From Methanomicrobiales archaeon (GTDB taxonomy: Archaea; Halobacteriota; Methanomicrobia; Methanomicrobiales; JACTUA01), in NCBI GenBank assembly GCA_028678905.1, contig JAJRCO010000325.1:1-11387 (forward strand): a stretch of DNA of 11,387 nt. Direction: 5' to 3'. Made by a program: the position numbers and the translations under genes. The notes beneath the pieces are model-generated. The model did no database searches, was not told the origin of the DNA, and was given only the letters and a program-made list of their open reading frames with translations. This document shows, piece after piece, positions 1 through 7,669 of the stretch (the stretch's first letter is position 1; each line of letters opens with the position of its first letter).

Positions 1-1321
1 AATTGCTTAATTTCCTTGTCCCCTCCTCCACCGGACACTGCCTGACCAGAACCTGATCCTGGGTGGTGACCCCGGTTGGGCACAATCCGGTATGACAGAT
101 CCGGTACTGCTCGCAGTTGATGGCGATCAAGGCTGCGGTTCCGATGTACACCGCATCTGCACCCAATGCAAGACACTTTGCATAATCGGCAGATGAACGG
201 AGGTTCCCATCCGCAATCAGGGTCACCTGGTCCTCCACCCCTTTCCGTTTCAGAAGTCGCACCGCCCGGGGAAGGGCGGCGATGAGCGGAATACCAACGT
301 TCTCCCGCACGTAATAGCTGGTCGCGCCGGTCCCTCCCCCAAATCCATCGATGGCGATGAAGTCCATCCCGGCATCCACCAGTACCTCGAGATCTCTTTC
401 GACGTTCCCGCATCCGATCTTCGCTCCAACGGGAATGCCTCCTGTGAGGTCCTTCAACCATCCCACTTTTTCCCGGATCTGTTCCGGTGTCAGCATATCG
501 GAGTGGTGTGCAGGCGAATATGCATCCTCTCCAGCCGACATTCCGCGGATCTCTGCCACCTCTTCAGTCATCTTTTCCGCCGGGAGCAGGCTGCCTTTTC
601 CCGGATACGCACCCTGCCCGAACCGGATCTCCACGGCAGCTGCCCTCTGAAGGAGCCCATCGGTGATTCCAAATCGTCCGGTCGCATACTGCACGATGAG
701 GCGGTCCGATGCTGCCAGTTCCTCTTCGAGTACCCCGCCTTCTCCCGAATTGAAGAGGAATTTTTCCTCGGCGGCTGCCCGAGAGATAATAACGCGGACG
801 TTCCGCGAAACGGCCCCAAAACTCAATCCGGAGATCAGGATCGGGATGGAAGTCTCCAACGGTTTCTTCGCCCGGGGACCAAGCGTGATACTGGTCCGAA
901 CCGACTCTTCCTTATTCCTGGGAATCTTCCAGACCTGGGCAGGTAGAAAGTGCAGGTCGTCTAGGCTGCACGGCATCCTTTTCCTCGATCCCATGGCCCG
1001 GATGATGCTTTCCCCGGTAGCCGCAACGGCCTTGATATCGTATATTTCCCGGTATCGATCACAATTTTCATGTGACTTCAGTTTCCTCATCCGAACGTTA
1101 GCTTCCCTGAGGTATTCCTTATCGCAGAAATAGATGCCAGAAAGTCTGTACCGATTATACACCGGGCATTGTGGACAGCTACATCCTTTCGCGTGAATTT
1201 CGCAGGTGGTGCTGCCTGTCGCACAATAGAGCCGTTCTCCTCGGCAGTGATGGGGATAAGAGGGACAGTCAGGGCAGAGGCACGCACGGCGATTATCTTC
1301 TGTATCGTCCACTTTTTCCAT
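1..1321 (-). CDS. DUF2769-like/glutamate synthase FMN-domain fusion, partial (3' end off left edge)
   Basis: The reverse strand reads open from an ATG at 1321 for 440 codons to the window edge, with no stop. Residues 14-66 hold ten cysteines (C14, C16, C19, C26, C33, C40, C47, C49, C52, C66) in a CxCPxCP-like pattern resembling DUF2769, a small probably metal-binding domain of methanogens. From about residue 110 the protein follows the glutamate synthase FMN/2-oxoglutarate domain: SGLSFGA near 165, NSGEGG, FGQGAYPGKG, IDGFGGGTGA, and C403-x5-C409-x4-C414, the spacing of the 3Fe-4S ligands of GltS. By family knowledge such stand-alone archaeal domains are linked to making glutamate from glutamine and 2-oxoglutarate, but the true substrate and electron donor of this fusion are unknown. 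Only a few dozen C-terminal residues should be missing, since the visible end (EEGTRKLSN) matches the late part of the domain. No partner subunit is visible. AAGGAGAG lies 13-20 nt before the start. A flavin oxidoreductase with another substrate is the main alternative. Confidence 0.9.
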   Translation of the reverse strand, partial: MEKVDDTEDNRRACLCPDCPSYPHHCRGERLYCATGSTTCEIHAKGCSCPQCPVYNRYRLSGIYFCDKEYLREANVRMRKLKSHENCDRYREIYDIKAVAATGESIIRAMGSRKRMPCSLDDLHFLPAQVWKIPRNKEESVRTSITLGPRAKKPLETSIPILISGLSFGAVSRNVRVIISRAAAEEKFLFNSGEGGVLEEELAASDRLIVQYATGRFGITDGLLQRAAAVEIRFGQGAYPGKGSLLPAEKMTEEVAEIRGMSAGEDAYSPAHHSDMLTPEQIREKVGWLKDLTGGIPVGAKIGCGNVERDLEVLVDAGMDFIAIDGFGGGTGATSYYVRENVGIPLIAALPRAVRLLKRKGVEDQVTLIADGNLRSSADYAKCLALGADAVYIGTAALIAINCEQYRICHTGLCPTGVTTQDQVLVRQCPVEEGTRKLSN

Positions 1322-1347
1322 AGTCTTCCTACGCTCTCTCCTTATCT

Positions 1348-1355
1348 CATATAAC
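1348..1355. promoter_or_regulatory. TATA-like element in divergent gap (glutamate synthase / copper ATPase)
   Basis: CATATAAC on the plus strand (GTTATATG on the minus strand) is the best TATA-like string between the divergent genes. For the minus gene it is centred about 31 nt before the ATG, which predicts a very short leader. Read on the plus strand it would start RNA near 1377-1380, giving the copper ATPase a leader of roughly 190 nt. Direction is not proven. Confidence 0.35.
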
Positions 1356-1387
1356 TTGCGATGGGAAACTGCTGACACTCTAGAATA

Positions 1388-1516
1388 CCCTGTGGCTGTC
1401 CAGGGAGAGTGGTAAATGGTTCCCTGACTTCCTGATAACCGTGCTTGCCTGAATCTATCCATCGGTACCGGGTTACCTGGAAGATCCGTTCGCTTGTCAG
1501 GCAGGGAACATTTTTT
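1388..1516 (+). promoter_or_regulatory. Candidate leader attenuator with alternative pairings before copper ATPase
   Basis: Four short segments can pair in competing ways. CCCTG (1388-1392) pairs with CAGGG (1401-1405). CAGGGA (1401-1406) pairs with TCCCTG (1421-1426). GTTCCCTG (1419-1426) pairs perfectly with CAGGGAAC (1502-1509), which is followed by T6 at 1511-1516. A switch between the middle hairpin and the long-range helix before the T run is the logic of a transcription attenuator. The region is non-coding and lies 55 nt before the ATPase start. The pairings are seen; the regulatory role is inference, and such short matches can arise by chance. Confidence 0.2.
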
Positions 1517-1571
1517 GCGAAGTATCAGCGATCCCTCATGATACGGTCGAAGGAAGAATTGAAGAACTGGA

Positions 1572-3650
1572 ATGAGCATAACGATGGACGGAACAGGAAT
1601 GAATCACGGGCCAGAAGATAAAGTCGGCATGGTTCACCATGAACACCGGGAATCTCATCCTTCCGGTCCAATGGGCATCGCCCAGAAGCAACGATCGAGT
1701 ATGCCGGGCTCCCATCACCAGATGCTGGAGGATTTCCGGAGGCGGTTCATCGTTTCCCTTATCCTCACCGTGCCGATCCTGATCCTTTCTCCCGGTTTTC
1801 AGGCGTTTTTTGGCCTTTCGTTTACCTTTGAAGGGGCTTCTTACCTCCTGCTTGCCCTTTCAACAATAGTGTACGGGTACGGGGGGCTTCCCTTCCTGAG
1901 AGGAATCATCCAGGAAACACGGGACCATCTGCCCGGAATGATGACCCTGATCGCTGTGGCCATCACTGTCGCGTATGTGTTCAGCGCCGCGGTGGTGCTA
2001 GGAATCGTCGGGGGTGAGCCGTTCTTCTGGGAACTCGCCACCCTGATCGATGTCATGCTCCTGGGACACTGGGTCGAGATGCGGTCGGTGCTGGGGGCCT
2101 CACGGGCGCTGGAGGAACTGGTGAAGATCATGCCATCCGAAGCGCACCGCATGAAAGACGGGCAGACGGAAGATGTATCCATCGATGCGCTGGCGGTGGG
2201 AGACCACGTACTCGTAAAACCCGGTGAAAAGATTCCGGTGGATGGGGAAGTGGTGGAGGGAAAATCCAGTGTCAACGAAGCGATGCTCACCGGCGAATCT
2301 AAACCGGTAACCAAGAAGGGAGGAGACAAGGTCACGGCGGGGAGCATCAATGGTGAAGGGTCGTTGGTGGCAGAGGTAAAGAAGACGGGAAAGGATACCT
2401 ATCTCAACCAGGTAATCGAACTCGTCCGGCAGGCACAGGAAAGCAAGTCCCGGGCCCAGGACCTGGCAAACCGGGCCGCCTTCTTCCTCACCGTCCTTGC
2501 ACTCGCGGTTGGGACCATCACTTTCCTAGCCTGGTACCTGCTGGGAGAAGGTCTGGAATTTGCAATCGAACGGGCCGCGACGGTGATGGTGATCACCTGC
2601 CCCCATGCCCTGGGCCTCGCGGTGCCTCTGGTCATCGCGGTATCCACCGCACTCGCGGCAAATTCAGGTCTGCTCATCCGCAAGCGACAGGCCTTTGAAC
2701 GATCCCGCGACCTGCAGGCAGTGATCTTTGACAAGACCGGAACACTCACCCGCGGGGTGTTCGGGGTGACCGATGTCCTCTCCTTTGCCGCAATGGAGGA
2801 GGAGGAAATCATTCAGCGTGCTGCCTCTCTGGAAGCAAACTCTGAGCACCCCATCGCCCGGGGGATTATGCGGAGTGCGGAGGAGAGAGGGATATCCCTT
2901 TCATCCCTGGAAGACTTCAGGGCGATCCCGGGAAAAGGGGTAGAGGGAAAGATACGAGGAACATTATCCCGGGTGGTGAGTCCGGGATATCTCCAAGAGA
3001 AGGATATCCCGGTCCAGGATGACCGGATAGAGAAGGTCGCGTCGCAGGGAAAAACCGTGGTCTTCCTTCTTGAGGACCGAAAACCCATCGGAGCGCTGGC
3101 CCTGGCCGATATCATCAGGGAGGAATCCCACGAGGCGATCTCCCGCCTTAAGGGGATGGAAATACGGTGCATGATGCTCACCGGTGATAACCGCCATGTA
3201 GCCCGGTGGGTGGCCGAAGAGCTGGGTCTGGACGAGTATTTTGCAGAAGTCCTCCCTCATGAGAAGTCCGAGAAGATCAAGGAGGTGCAGAAACAGTACC
3301 GGGTGGCGATGGTGGGTGACGGCATCAACGACGCCCCCGCTCTAGTGCAGGCGGATGTGGGGATTGCGATCGGTGCCGGTACGGATGTGGCTGTGGAGAG
3401 TGCGGATATCGTACTGGTACGCAGCGACCCCCGGGATGTGGCTGACATCATTCTGCTCTCCAGAAAAACCTATTCCAAGATGGTCCAGAACCTGATCTGG
3501 GCCACCGGGTACAACAGCTTCGCCATCCCGCTTGCAGCAGGGGTTGCTCTCCAGTACGGGATCGTACTCAGCCCGGCGGTCGGGGCAGCCCTGATGAGTG
3601 CCAGCACCATTATCGTGGCGGTAAATGCCCGGCTGCTGAAGCTGCACTGA
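1572..3650 (+). CDS. copB: CopB-type (P1B-3, CPH motif) copper-translocating P-type ATPase
   Basis: This is a full-length 692-residue heavy-metal P-type ATPase that should export copper across the cytoplasmic membrane. The N-terminus (1-52) is rich in His and Met (H12, H22, H23, H25, H29, H48, H49) and has no CxxC HMA domain. About eight membrane segments lie near 58-80, 90-110, 120-145, 150-170, 300-325, 335-360, 640-660 and 665-690. Catalytic motifs are TGES (240-243), the phosphorylated D387 in DKTGTLT, HP (426-427), TGDN and GDGINDAP (D583, D587). The transport motif C343-P344-H345 defines the P1B-3/CopB group, as opposed to CPC in CopA; YN and MSxST in the last two helices agree. The CPH group is assigned to Cu(I)/Cu(II) or Ag; the preferred ion cannot be read from sequence. 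An in-frame TGA at 1560 limits the start to ATG 1572 or 1584; both have weak ribosome sites (GAAGGAAG lies some 15 nt before 1572). No copper regulator or chaperone is adjacent. It converges on the regulator gene across a 57-bp pyrimidine-rich gap. Confidence 0.93.
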   Translation: MSITMDGTGMNHGPEDKVGMVHHEHRESHPSGPMGIAQKQRSSMPGSHHQMLEDFRRRFIVSLILTVPILILSPGFQAFFGLSFTFEGASYLLLALSTIVYGYGGLPFLRGIIQETRDHLPGMMTLIAVAITVAYVFSAAVVLGIVGGEPFFWELATLIDVMLLGHWVEMRSVLGASRALEELVKIMPSEAHRMKDGQTEDVSIDALAVGDHVLVKPGEKIPVDGEVVEGKSSVNEAMLTGESKPVTKKGGDKVTAGSINGEGSLVAEVKKTGKDTYLNQVIELVRQAQESKSRAQDLANRAAFFLTVLALAVGTITFLAWYLLGEGLEFAIERAATVMVITCPHALGLAVPLVIAVSTALAANSGLLIRKRQAFERSRDLQAVIFDKTGTLTRGVFGVTDVLSFAAMEEEEIIQRAASLEANSEHPIARGIMRSAEERGISLSSLEDFRAIPGKGVEGKIRGTLSRVVSPGYLQEKDIPVQDDRIEKVASQGKTVVFLLEDRKPIGALALADIIREESHEAISRLKGMEIRCMMLTGDNRHVARWVAEELGLDEYFAEVLPHEKSEKIKEVQKQYRVAMVGDGINDAPALVQADVGIAIGAGTDVAVESADIVLVRSDPRDVADIILLSRKTYSKMVQNLIWATGYNSFAIPLAAGVALQYGIVLSPAVGAALMSASTIIVAVNARLLKLH

Positions 3651-3707
3651 AGCGAGTTGTGAATTCAATAACAGAACGCGATTACACCCTTCTACTTCTC
3701 CTTCTGT

Positions 3708-5021
3708 CTACCTTTGATCGACTGCCTGATGTTCGATGCCTGTCCCGATTACCCAGGAGACCACGCCGCATTTATCGCGGAGGAAGGTATTGGACCACTG
3801 GATGAATTTTCGTTCTCCATTCCTGGTTACCCAGTTATTGCCATACTGCGAGTGGCTGGCACCCTTCAGCAGCTCGGCAAACACTCCCTTTACCGCATCT
3901 GCTTCCTCAGGGATCAGGAAGAGATCCCAGAATACCTGGCCTTTTACCTCTTCTTCGGTGTATCCGGTGAGCTCCTCGCAAGCATGGTTGAACCTAACGA
4001 TCTTCCCCTCCCTGTCGAGTACCAGCACTAAGGCATTCAGGGCATGAAGGGTCGCATCGATAAAGTCACGTTCGTTGCGTAGCGCCGCCTCCGCCTCTTT
4101 CTGGTGAGTGAGATCGATGGCAATCCCCCGGAATCCTACGATCTGCTCTCCTCGATAGATGGGTGCAGCGTAGTCTACAATGGGAAAACGGCTCCCGTCC
4201 TTGCGCAGAGCAGTATACTCTTCCTTCCCCCGCGTGCCCTCCCGCAGGACACGGCTAATACTACCGCGTGCTCTTTCCCGGTCTTCGGGTGCGATCATGT
4301 CGAGCACCTGGATCCTCCCAGTCAGCTCTTCTGGCGTGTATCCGAAGGTGCTGTACGCCTGGCGGTTTGCAAAGAGGAGAATTCCGGTTGCATCGGCTTC
4401 AAATACCGGCTGGGGGAGCATATCGACCAGGTCCCGGAAGCGCTTTTCACTCTCCTGCAACCGCAGGTCCTTCAATTTGTGCTCGGTGAGATCGATAAGG
4501 ATCACGGTGTATCCGAGGCCTCCATCTTCAAACTGGGTTTCCAGTATCCGGACATTGAAATAAAGTTCTGTCTCCCGGCAGATCGTGACGTCCTCAAGTG
4601 TCTTCTTCTCACGGATGGCAGTGGTCAGGTTCCCTATGAATTCCCTGGTGGAGGGATCGGAAAGGGGCAGGAATTCAAGACTCGCTCTGATTACTTCTTC
4701 CCGAGATGTGCGAAGGAGTGCAAGAAAGGTCCTATTGATATCGAGAACGCGCAGATCTCTATCCAGTACGATCACCGGATCCCGGGTGTGCTCAAGAATC
4801 GTCGCAAAGGGGACCCGCTGTGACAGAGAGAGAATCTTCGCTGTCCCGCAGCTGCGGACCTCCACCTGGCCGGAGGCATGAAGTATATCCACATATCTTC
4901 CGACCGTATTCTTGGTGCGACCAAGGACATGTGCCAGGTCCGTTTCGGTCATCCCCTGGGGATTTTCCCGCAGAATCCGTTTGATGTGGGTGAAATCCTC
5001 CTGCACCTTGCTGGATACCAT
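3708..5021 (-). CDS. HTH-PAS-PAS-PAS sensory regulator without kinase domain
   Basis: This 437-residue soluble protein has an N-terminal winged-helix-like region (about 10-66) with a helix-turn-helix MTETDLAHVLGRTKNTVGRY at 24-43. Three PAS domains follow at about 72-182, 192-312 and 320-433. The second and third have clear S-box features (GYTPEEL, GYTEEEV, RKDGS, ITRNGE-like stretches, DLT at the ends). There is no histidine kinase, receiver, GGDEF or membrane segment, so it looks like a one-component sensor: PAS domains bind a ligand or cofactor, or mediate dimerisation, and the HTH binds DNA. Kinase-less HTH-PAS proteins of this build are common in Methanomicrobiales; most are uncharacterised. 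The signal is unknown and no heme or flavin ligand can be named safely. Start: AAGGAAG lies 8 nt and GGTG 2 nt before ATG 5021. It is divergent from the CARDB-ABC operon and shares its promoter region, which makes that operon and the gene itself the likeliest targets (inference). Confidence 0.88.
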   Translation of the reverse strand: MVSSKVQEDFTHIKRILRENPQGMTETDLAHVLGRTKNTVGRYVDILHASGQVEVRSCGTAKILSLSQRVPFATILEHTRDPVIVLDRDLRVLDINRTFLALLRTSREEVIRASLEFLPLSDPSTREFIGNLTTAIREKKTLEDVTICRETELYFNVRILETQFEDGGLGYTVILIDLTEHKLKDLRLQESEKRFRDLVDMLPQPVFEADATGILLFANRQAYSTFGYTPEELTGRIQVLDMIAPEDRERARGSISRVLREGTRGKEEYTALRKDGSRFPIVDYAAPIYRGEQIVGFRGIAIDLTHQKEAEAALRNERDFIDATLHALNALVLVLDREGKIVRFNHACEELTGYTEEEVKGQVFWDLFLIPEEADAVKGVFAELLKGASHSQYGNNWVTRNGERKFIQWSNTFLRDKCGVVSWVIGTGIEHQAVDQR

Positions 5022-5046
5022 AACACCACTTCCTTGGTTGATGTAA

Positions 5047-5055
5047 GATAATAAA
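5047..5055 (-). promoter_or_regulatory. Probable TATA box of the HTH-PAS regulator
   Basis: On the minus strand this reads TTTATTATC, centred about 30 nt before ATG 5021. That predicts transcription starting only a few nucleotides before the start codon. It coincides with the degenerate first unit of the 13-bp repeat array, so a protein bound to the array could block it. Confidence 0.35.
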
Positions 5056-5098
5056 GGTATATGATAAAAGATTATGATATGAAAGTATGATACAATTA
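5048..5098. repeat. Iteron-like array of TATGATA repeats, 13-bp period
   Basis: ATGATA occurs at 5061-5066, 5074-5079 and 5087-5092, each starting exactly 13 bp after the last. In the same phase 5048-5053 reads ATAATA (one mismatch). The three good units extend to TATGATA from 5060, 5073 and 5086, and the last lies within GTATGATAC, a dyad around a central G. The array fills the space between the regulator's probable TATA (5047-5055) and the operon's probable TATA (5106-5113). Regular spacing in a divergent promoter suggests an operator, most likely for the adjacent HTH-PAS protein. AT-rich background makes chance partly possible. Confidence 0.55.
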
Positions 5099-5105
5099 GA
5101 TAAAC

Positions 5106-5113
5106 TTTAAATA
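5106..5113 (+). promoter_or_regulatory. Probable TATA box of the CARDB-ABC operon
   Basis: TTTAAATA, centred near 5110, would start RNA near 5135 and give a leader of about 25 nt before ATG 5159. It lies directly after the TATGATA array, so a bound regulator could either recruit or block the basal factors here. Confidence 0.4.
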
Positions 5114-5158
5114 ATAATATGAATCACCTGAGAAGTCATAAAAAATGGAACGACGTAT

Positions 5159-6469
5159 ATGAGCAAACAGAATCCGTCTACAGATAAACGGGGAGAATCG
5201 AGGCTGAAAATGCTTCTGTTCTGCCTGATCCTGCCGTGCATGCTGGCGGCGCTCTCCCCCGCAGCGATGGCTGCTATCGGTGATCCGACTGTCACCATCA
5301 CCGGGTACCAGGTTACCCCGACAGTACTTCTTCCTGGCGAACAGGGGATGATTTCCGTGGTGCTGCAAAATACCGCCACCATGGCCAGCTCGACCGAAAC
5401 TTCGGTGGACAGCGGTCATACCGGTTCTACCACCACGTCTCAGACCACAGACATCTCCGTGGTATTTGATGCGGTGAGCATGTTTGGAAACGGCCTGGAA
5501 GTGATCCAGGGCACCTACGATCATGCCGGTGCGCTTGGTCCCGGCCAATCAATGCAGTTTACGTTCCTCATCAAGGCGCCTGCAAAGAGTGGCATGTACT
5601 TCCCCGAAGTATGGATCCATATCCCGGACGGTTCCAATATTCGCTACCCAGTTCCGGTCAACGTGAATTCCACCATCGGCATCCCGCGACAGCCAATCCT
5701 GATCTTGAGCAGCGTGGTTCCCGATTCGGTGCAGCCGGGCGATGAAATTCCGGTAACGCTGACCGTGAGGAACGATGGCCAGATTCTGGCTGATGATGTA
5801 ACGGTGCGCATCGGAAACGGTAGCAGCACTATCGCCCCCCGGAACACGGATCTCTACCATCTGGGGACGATCAACGGAGATGAGCAGAAAAGCTTCGATC
5901 TGGTCCTGATATCGGACAAGAAGACCGGTTCTGGACTTATCCGCATTCCCGTGATCCTTCAGTATATGGGTGTGGACGGCGTTCCTTATATCCGCAACAC
6001 CACCATTGATATCCCGTTCCAGGGTCAGGCCGAGCTGGGTTTCGTATCGGTGGATACCAGCCCCCGCCGGGTGGCGGAGGGACAGCCCTTCGATCTCACC
6101 ATCCGTATCGAAAACACCGGGACAGGAGAGGCAAAGCAGGTGGCAGCCACCATCGATCTCCCCATGACCGGTACCCGCGAAGCCTTCATCGGTAAGATCA
6201 AGCCGGGCAACGATGCTCCCGCGATCTTCATGCTGGATGGAAGTGCGGGTGGGACCTACACCTACAATGTCACCATCGAATACACCGACGACACCGGTTC
6301 GCATACTCTCACCCGACCCCTGTCGATCCGCGTTCTTCCTAGTGAAGGATTGGGAATGGTTCTCCCGCTGGGAGTGGTCTTCCTCATCGGGGGATTCATC
6401 GGATACCGCTACTGGTATCTCCCCAGAAAGAACGGTTCCGGGGCCCTCCCATGGCTAAAAAAGAGCTGA
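5159..6469 (+). CDS. Secreted, membrane-anchored CARDB/COG1361-like protein
   Basis: This 436-residue protein has a signal peptide (basic residues to K17, hydrophobic 18-38, possible cleavage near A38) and a C-terminal membrane helix at about 398-418 followed by a basic tail. It should therefore sit outside the cell, anchored at its C-terminus. In between are about three beta-rich Ig-like/CARDB units: about 42-170, 175-290 (from PILILSSVVPDSVQPGDEIP) and 295-393 (from ELGFVSVDTSPRRVAEGQP). Each starts with a V..P..V..GE/D..P/I pattern and a downstream NxG/NTG turn. A Ser/Thr-rich insert at 72-97 interrupts the first unit and could be glycosylated. Such COG1361 'S-layer-like' proteins often lie next to MacB-like ABC genes in archaea; their role is not established, with substrate capture or envelope linkage as guesses. 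The start has only a weak ribosome site. ATG 5210 has GAGG 6 nt upstream but would lose the basic residues of the signal peptide. The gene overlaps the permease by 19 nt. Confidence 0.85.
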   Translation: MSKQNPSTDKRGESRLKMLLFCLILPCMLAALSPAAMAAIGDPTVTITGYQVTPTVLLPGEQGMISVVLQNTATMASSTETSVDSGHTGSTTTSQTTDISVVFDAVSMFGNGLEVIQGTYDHAGALGPGQSMQFTFLIKAPAKSGMYFPEVWIHIPDGSNIRYPVPVNVNSTIGIPRQPILILSSVVPDSVQPGDEIPVTLTVRNDGQILADDVTVRIGNGSSTIAPRNTDLYHLGTINGDEQKSFDLVLISDKKTGSGLIRIPVILQYMGVDGVPYIRNTTIDIPFQGQAELGFVSVDTSPRRVAEGQPFDLTIRIENTGTGEAKQVAATIDLPMTGTREAFIGKIKPGNDAPAIFMLDGSAGGTYTYNVTIEYTDDTGSHTLTRPLSIRVLPSEGLGMVLPLGVVFLIGGFIGYRYWYLPRKNGSGALPWLKKS

Positions 6470-7665
6470 AAGTCGCGCTGTTCCTGGCCTGGCGCTCGCT
6501 GGTGCGGGGGAACCGCTCCAGCGTACTCCTCAATGTCCTCATCATCAGCATGGTCTTCACCAACATGATGTTCTTCCCGGCACTGATGAGCGGGATCGGG
6601 GTGGACATCAAGGAGCAGATCGTGGCCTATCAGACCTCCAACATCCTGATCGAGCCAGCCAAAGGAGAACGGTATGTCACTGACCTCGATGCCACCCTGT
6701 CCCTGGTAAACGGCATGCCCGGGGTGGAAAGAGCGACCCCGCACTACCAGGAAGGTGGGCTGCTGAAGTTCAGGGGAAGGCTGCTGGGTTCCACGATCTA
6801 TGCGATCCAGCCCCGCGAGGAAAAATACGTCTCCCCACTCTATACCACGATGATCGCGGGAAGCTATCTCGGTGATGGCGATATCGGGGAGGCGATCATC
6901 GGTGAAATGGTGGCTGGTTCCCCCAATATTCCGGAAGAGGAGGAATTCAATCCCTCCCTGGGTGGCGTGCGGGTGGGAGACTCCATCCTGGTAGAGTATT
7001 CCAGCGGTCTGCAGAAAGAGTACCGGGTCAAGGGGATCTTCCGCACCGGCAACTACGACATGGACAACCGGGTTTTTGTCTCCTGGGCAGACATGGAAGA
7101 GGTGGTGGGAGAGCCTTTGAATTATGCTCCTTACATCACCGTAAAGGTCAAACCGGGGTACACCGAATCGTTTGTGCAGAACGAGCTCCTGCAGTACGGG
7201 CTTCGGGAGAAGGTAGAGACCACGGAAGAATTACTCAACAAAGGAATCGGGAGAGCTCTCGCCAGTTTCTCCATCATCGGTCTCATCTCCATGCTGGTCA
7301 GTCTGGTCATCGCGGTGGTGGTGATTTTCATCGTGATCATGATCAAGACCCTGAACAACCGTAAGCAGATCGGGATCCTCAAAGCGATCGGGGTGGAGAA
7401 ATCGGTGATCATGCACAGTTACGGGTTCCAGGTGATCATCCTCTCCATCGCGGGAATCCTGGTGGGCTTCCTCTTCACCGGGCTGATCGTGGTATACATG
7501 ACCTACTACCCGATGGTCACTCCGGAATTCTCGGCGACACCCTATGTGACGCCCTTCGATCTGGCGTTCAACGGTGTGGTGCTCTTCGTAGCATCGGTGA
7601 TCGCCGGTTACCTGCCCGCATGGAAGGTGGCCCGGGAGAACATCCAGCATGCGATCAGAGGGTGA
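6451..7665 (+). CDS. ABC transporter permease, FtsX/MacB (type VII) family
   Basis: This 404-residue membrane protein has the four-helix plan of the MacB/LolC/FtsX group. TM1 is at about 25-47, followed by a large extracytoplasmic domain (about 48-255, MacB periplasmic-core-like). TM2 is at about 272-297, TM3 at 323-350 and TM4 at 371-390. After TM2 comes the conserved cytoplasmic segment with GILKAIG (308-314), which in this family contacts the ATPase. The C-terminus PAWKVARENIQHAIRG is the typical end (compare 'PA..A..l.P..aLR'). These transporters usually do not move solute through the membrane; they transmit ATP-driven motion to extracytoplasmic domains, to extrude lipids, peptides or proteins or to control envelope enzymes. 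The substrate here is unknown. The start overlaps the upstream gene by 19 nt and has no clear ribosome site of its own, so translation is probably coupled. A single permease gene implies a homodimer. Confidence 0.9.
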   Translation: MAKKELKVALFLAWRSLVRGNRSSVLLNVLIISMVFTNMMFFPALMSGIGVDIKEQIVAYQTSNILIEPAKGERYVTDLDATLSLVNGMPGVERATPHYQEGGLLKFRGRLLGSTIYAIQPREEKYVSPLYTTMIAGSYLGDGDIGEAIIGEMVAGSPNIPEEEEFNPSLGGVRVGDSILVEYSSGLQKEYRVKGIFRTGNYDMDNRVFVSWADMEEVVGEPLNYAPYITVKVKPGYTESFVQNELLQYGLREKVETTEELLNKGIGRALASFSIIGLISMLVSLVIAVVVIFIVIMIKTLNNRKQIGILKAIGVEKSVIMHSYGFQVIILSIAGILVGFLFTGLIVVYMTYYPMVTPEFSATPYVTPFDLAFNGVVLFVASVIAGYLPAWKVARENIQHAIRG

Positions 7666-7669
7666 AGAG

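Noticed and set aside
351..1133. Overlapping plus-strand ORFs at the left end
   Set aside because: The minus strand carries one continuous glutamate synthase-type frame over the whole region; these are Ser/Pro/Arg-rich shadows.
4104..4823. Plus-strand ORF (239 codons) antisense to the HTH-PAS gene
   Set aside because: The opposite strand encodes three clear PAS domains; this frame has no family resemblance and no ribosome site.
5145..5162. Five-codon leader ORF (MERRI) whose TGA overlaps the CARDB start codon
   Set aside because: It is too short to judge and has no ribosome site; an ATG this close is expected by chance in AT-rich DNA.
5549..6304. Long minus-strand ORF (251 codons) antisense to the CARDB gene
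   Set aside because: It lies wholly inside a gene with a signal peptide, repeated domains and a membrane anchor; its translation is His/Arg/Asp-rich with no recognisable fold, typical of an antisense shadow.
7231..7650. Minus-strand ORF rich in His and Asp, tempting as a metal-binding protein
   Set aside because: It is the antisense of the permease membrane helices, whose Val/Ile-rich GTG/ATC codons read as His/Asp in reverse.
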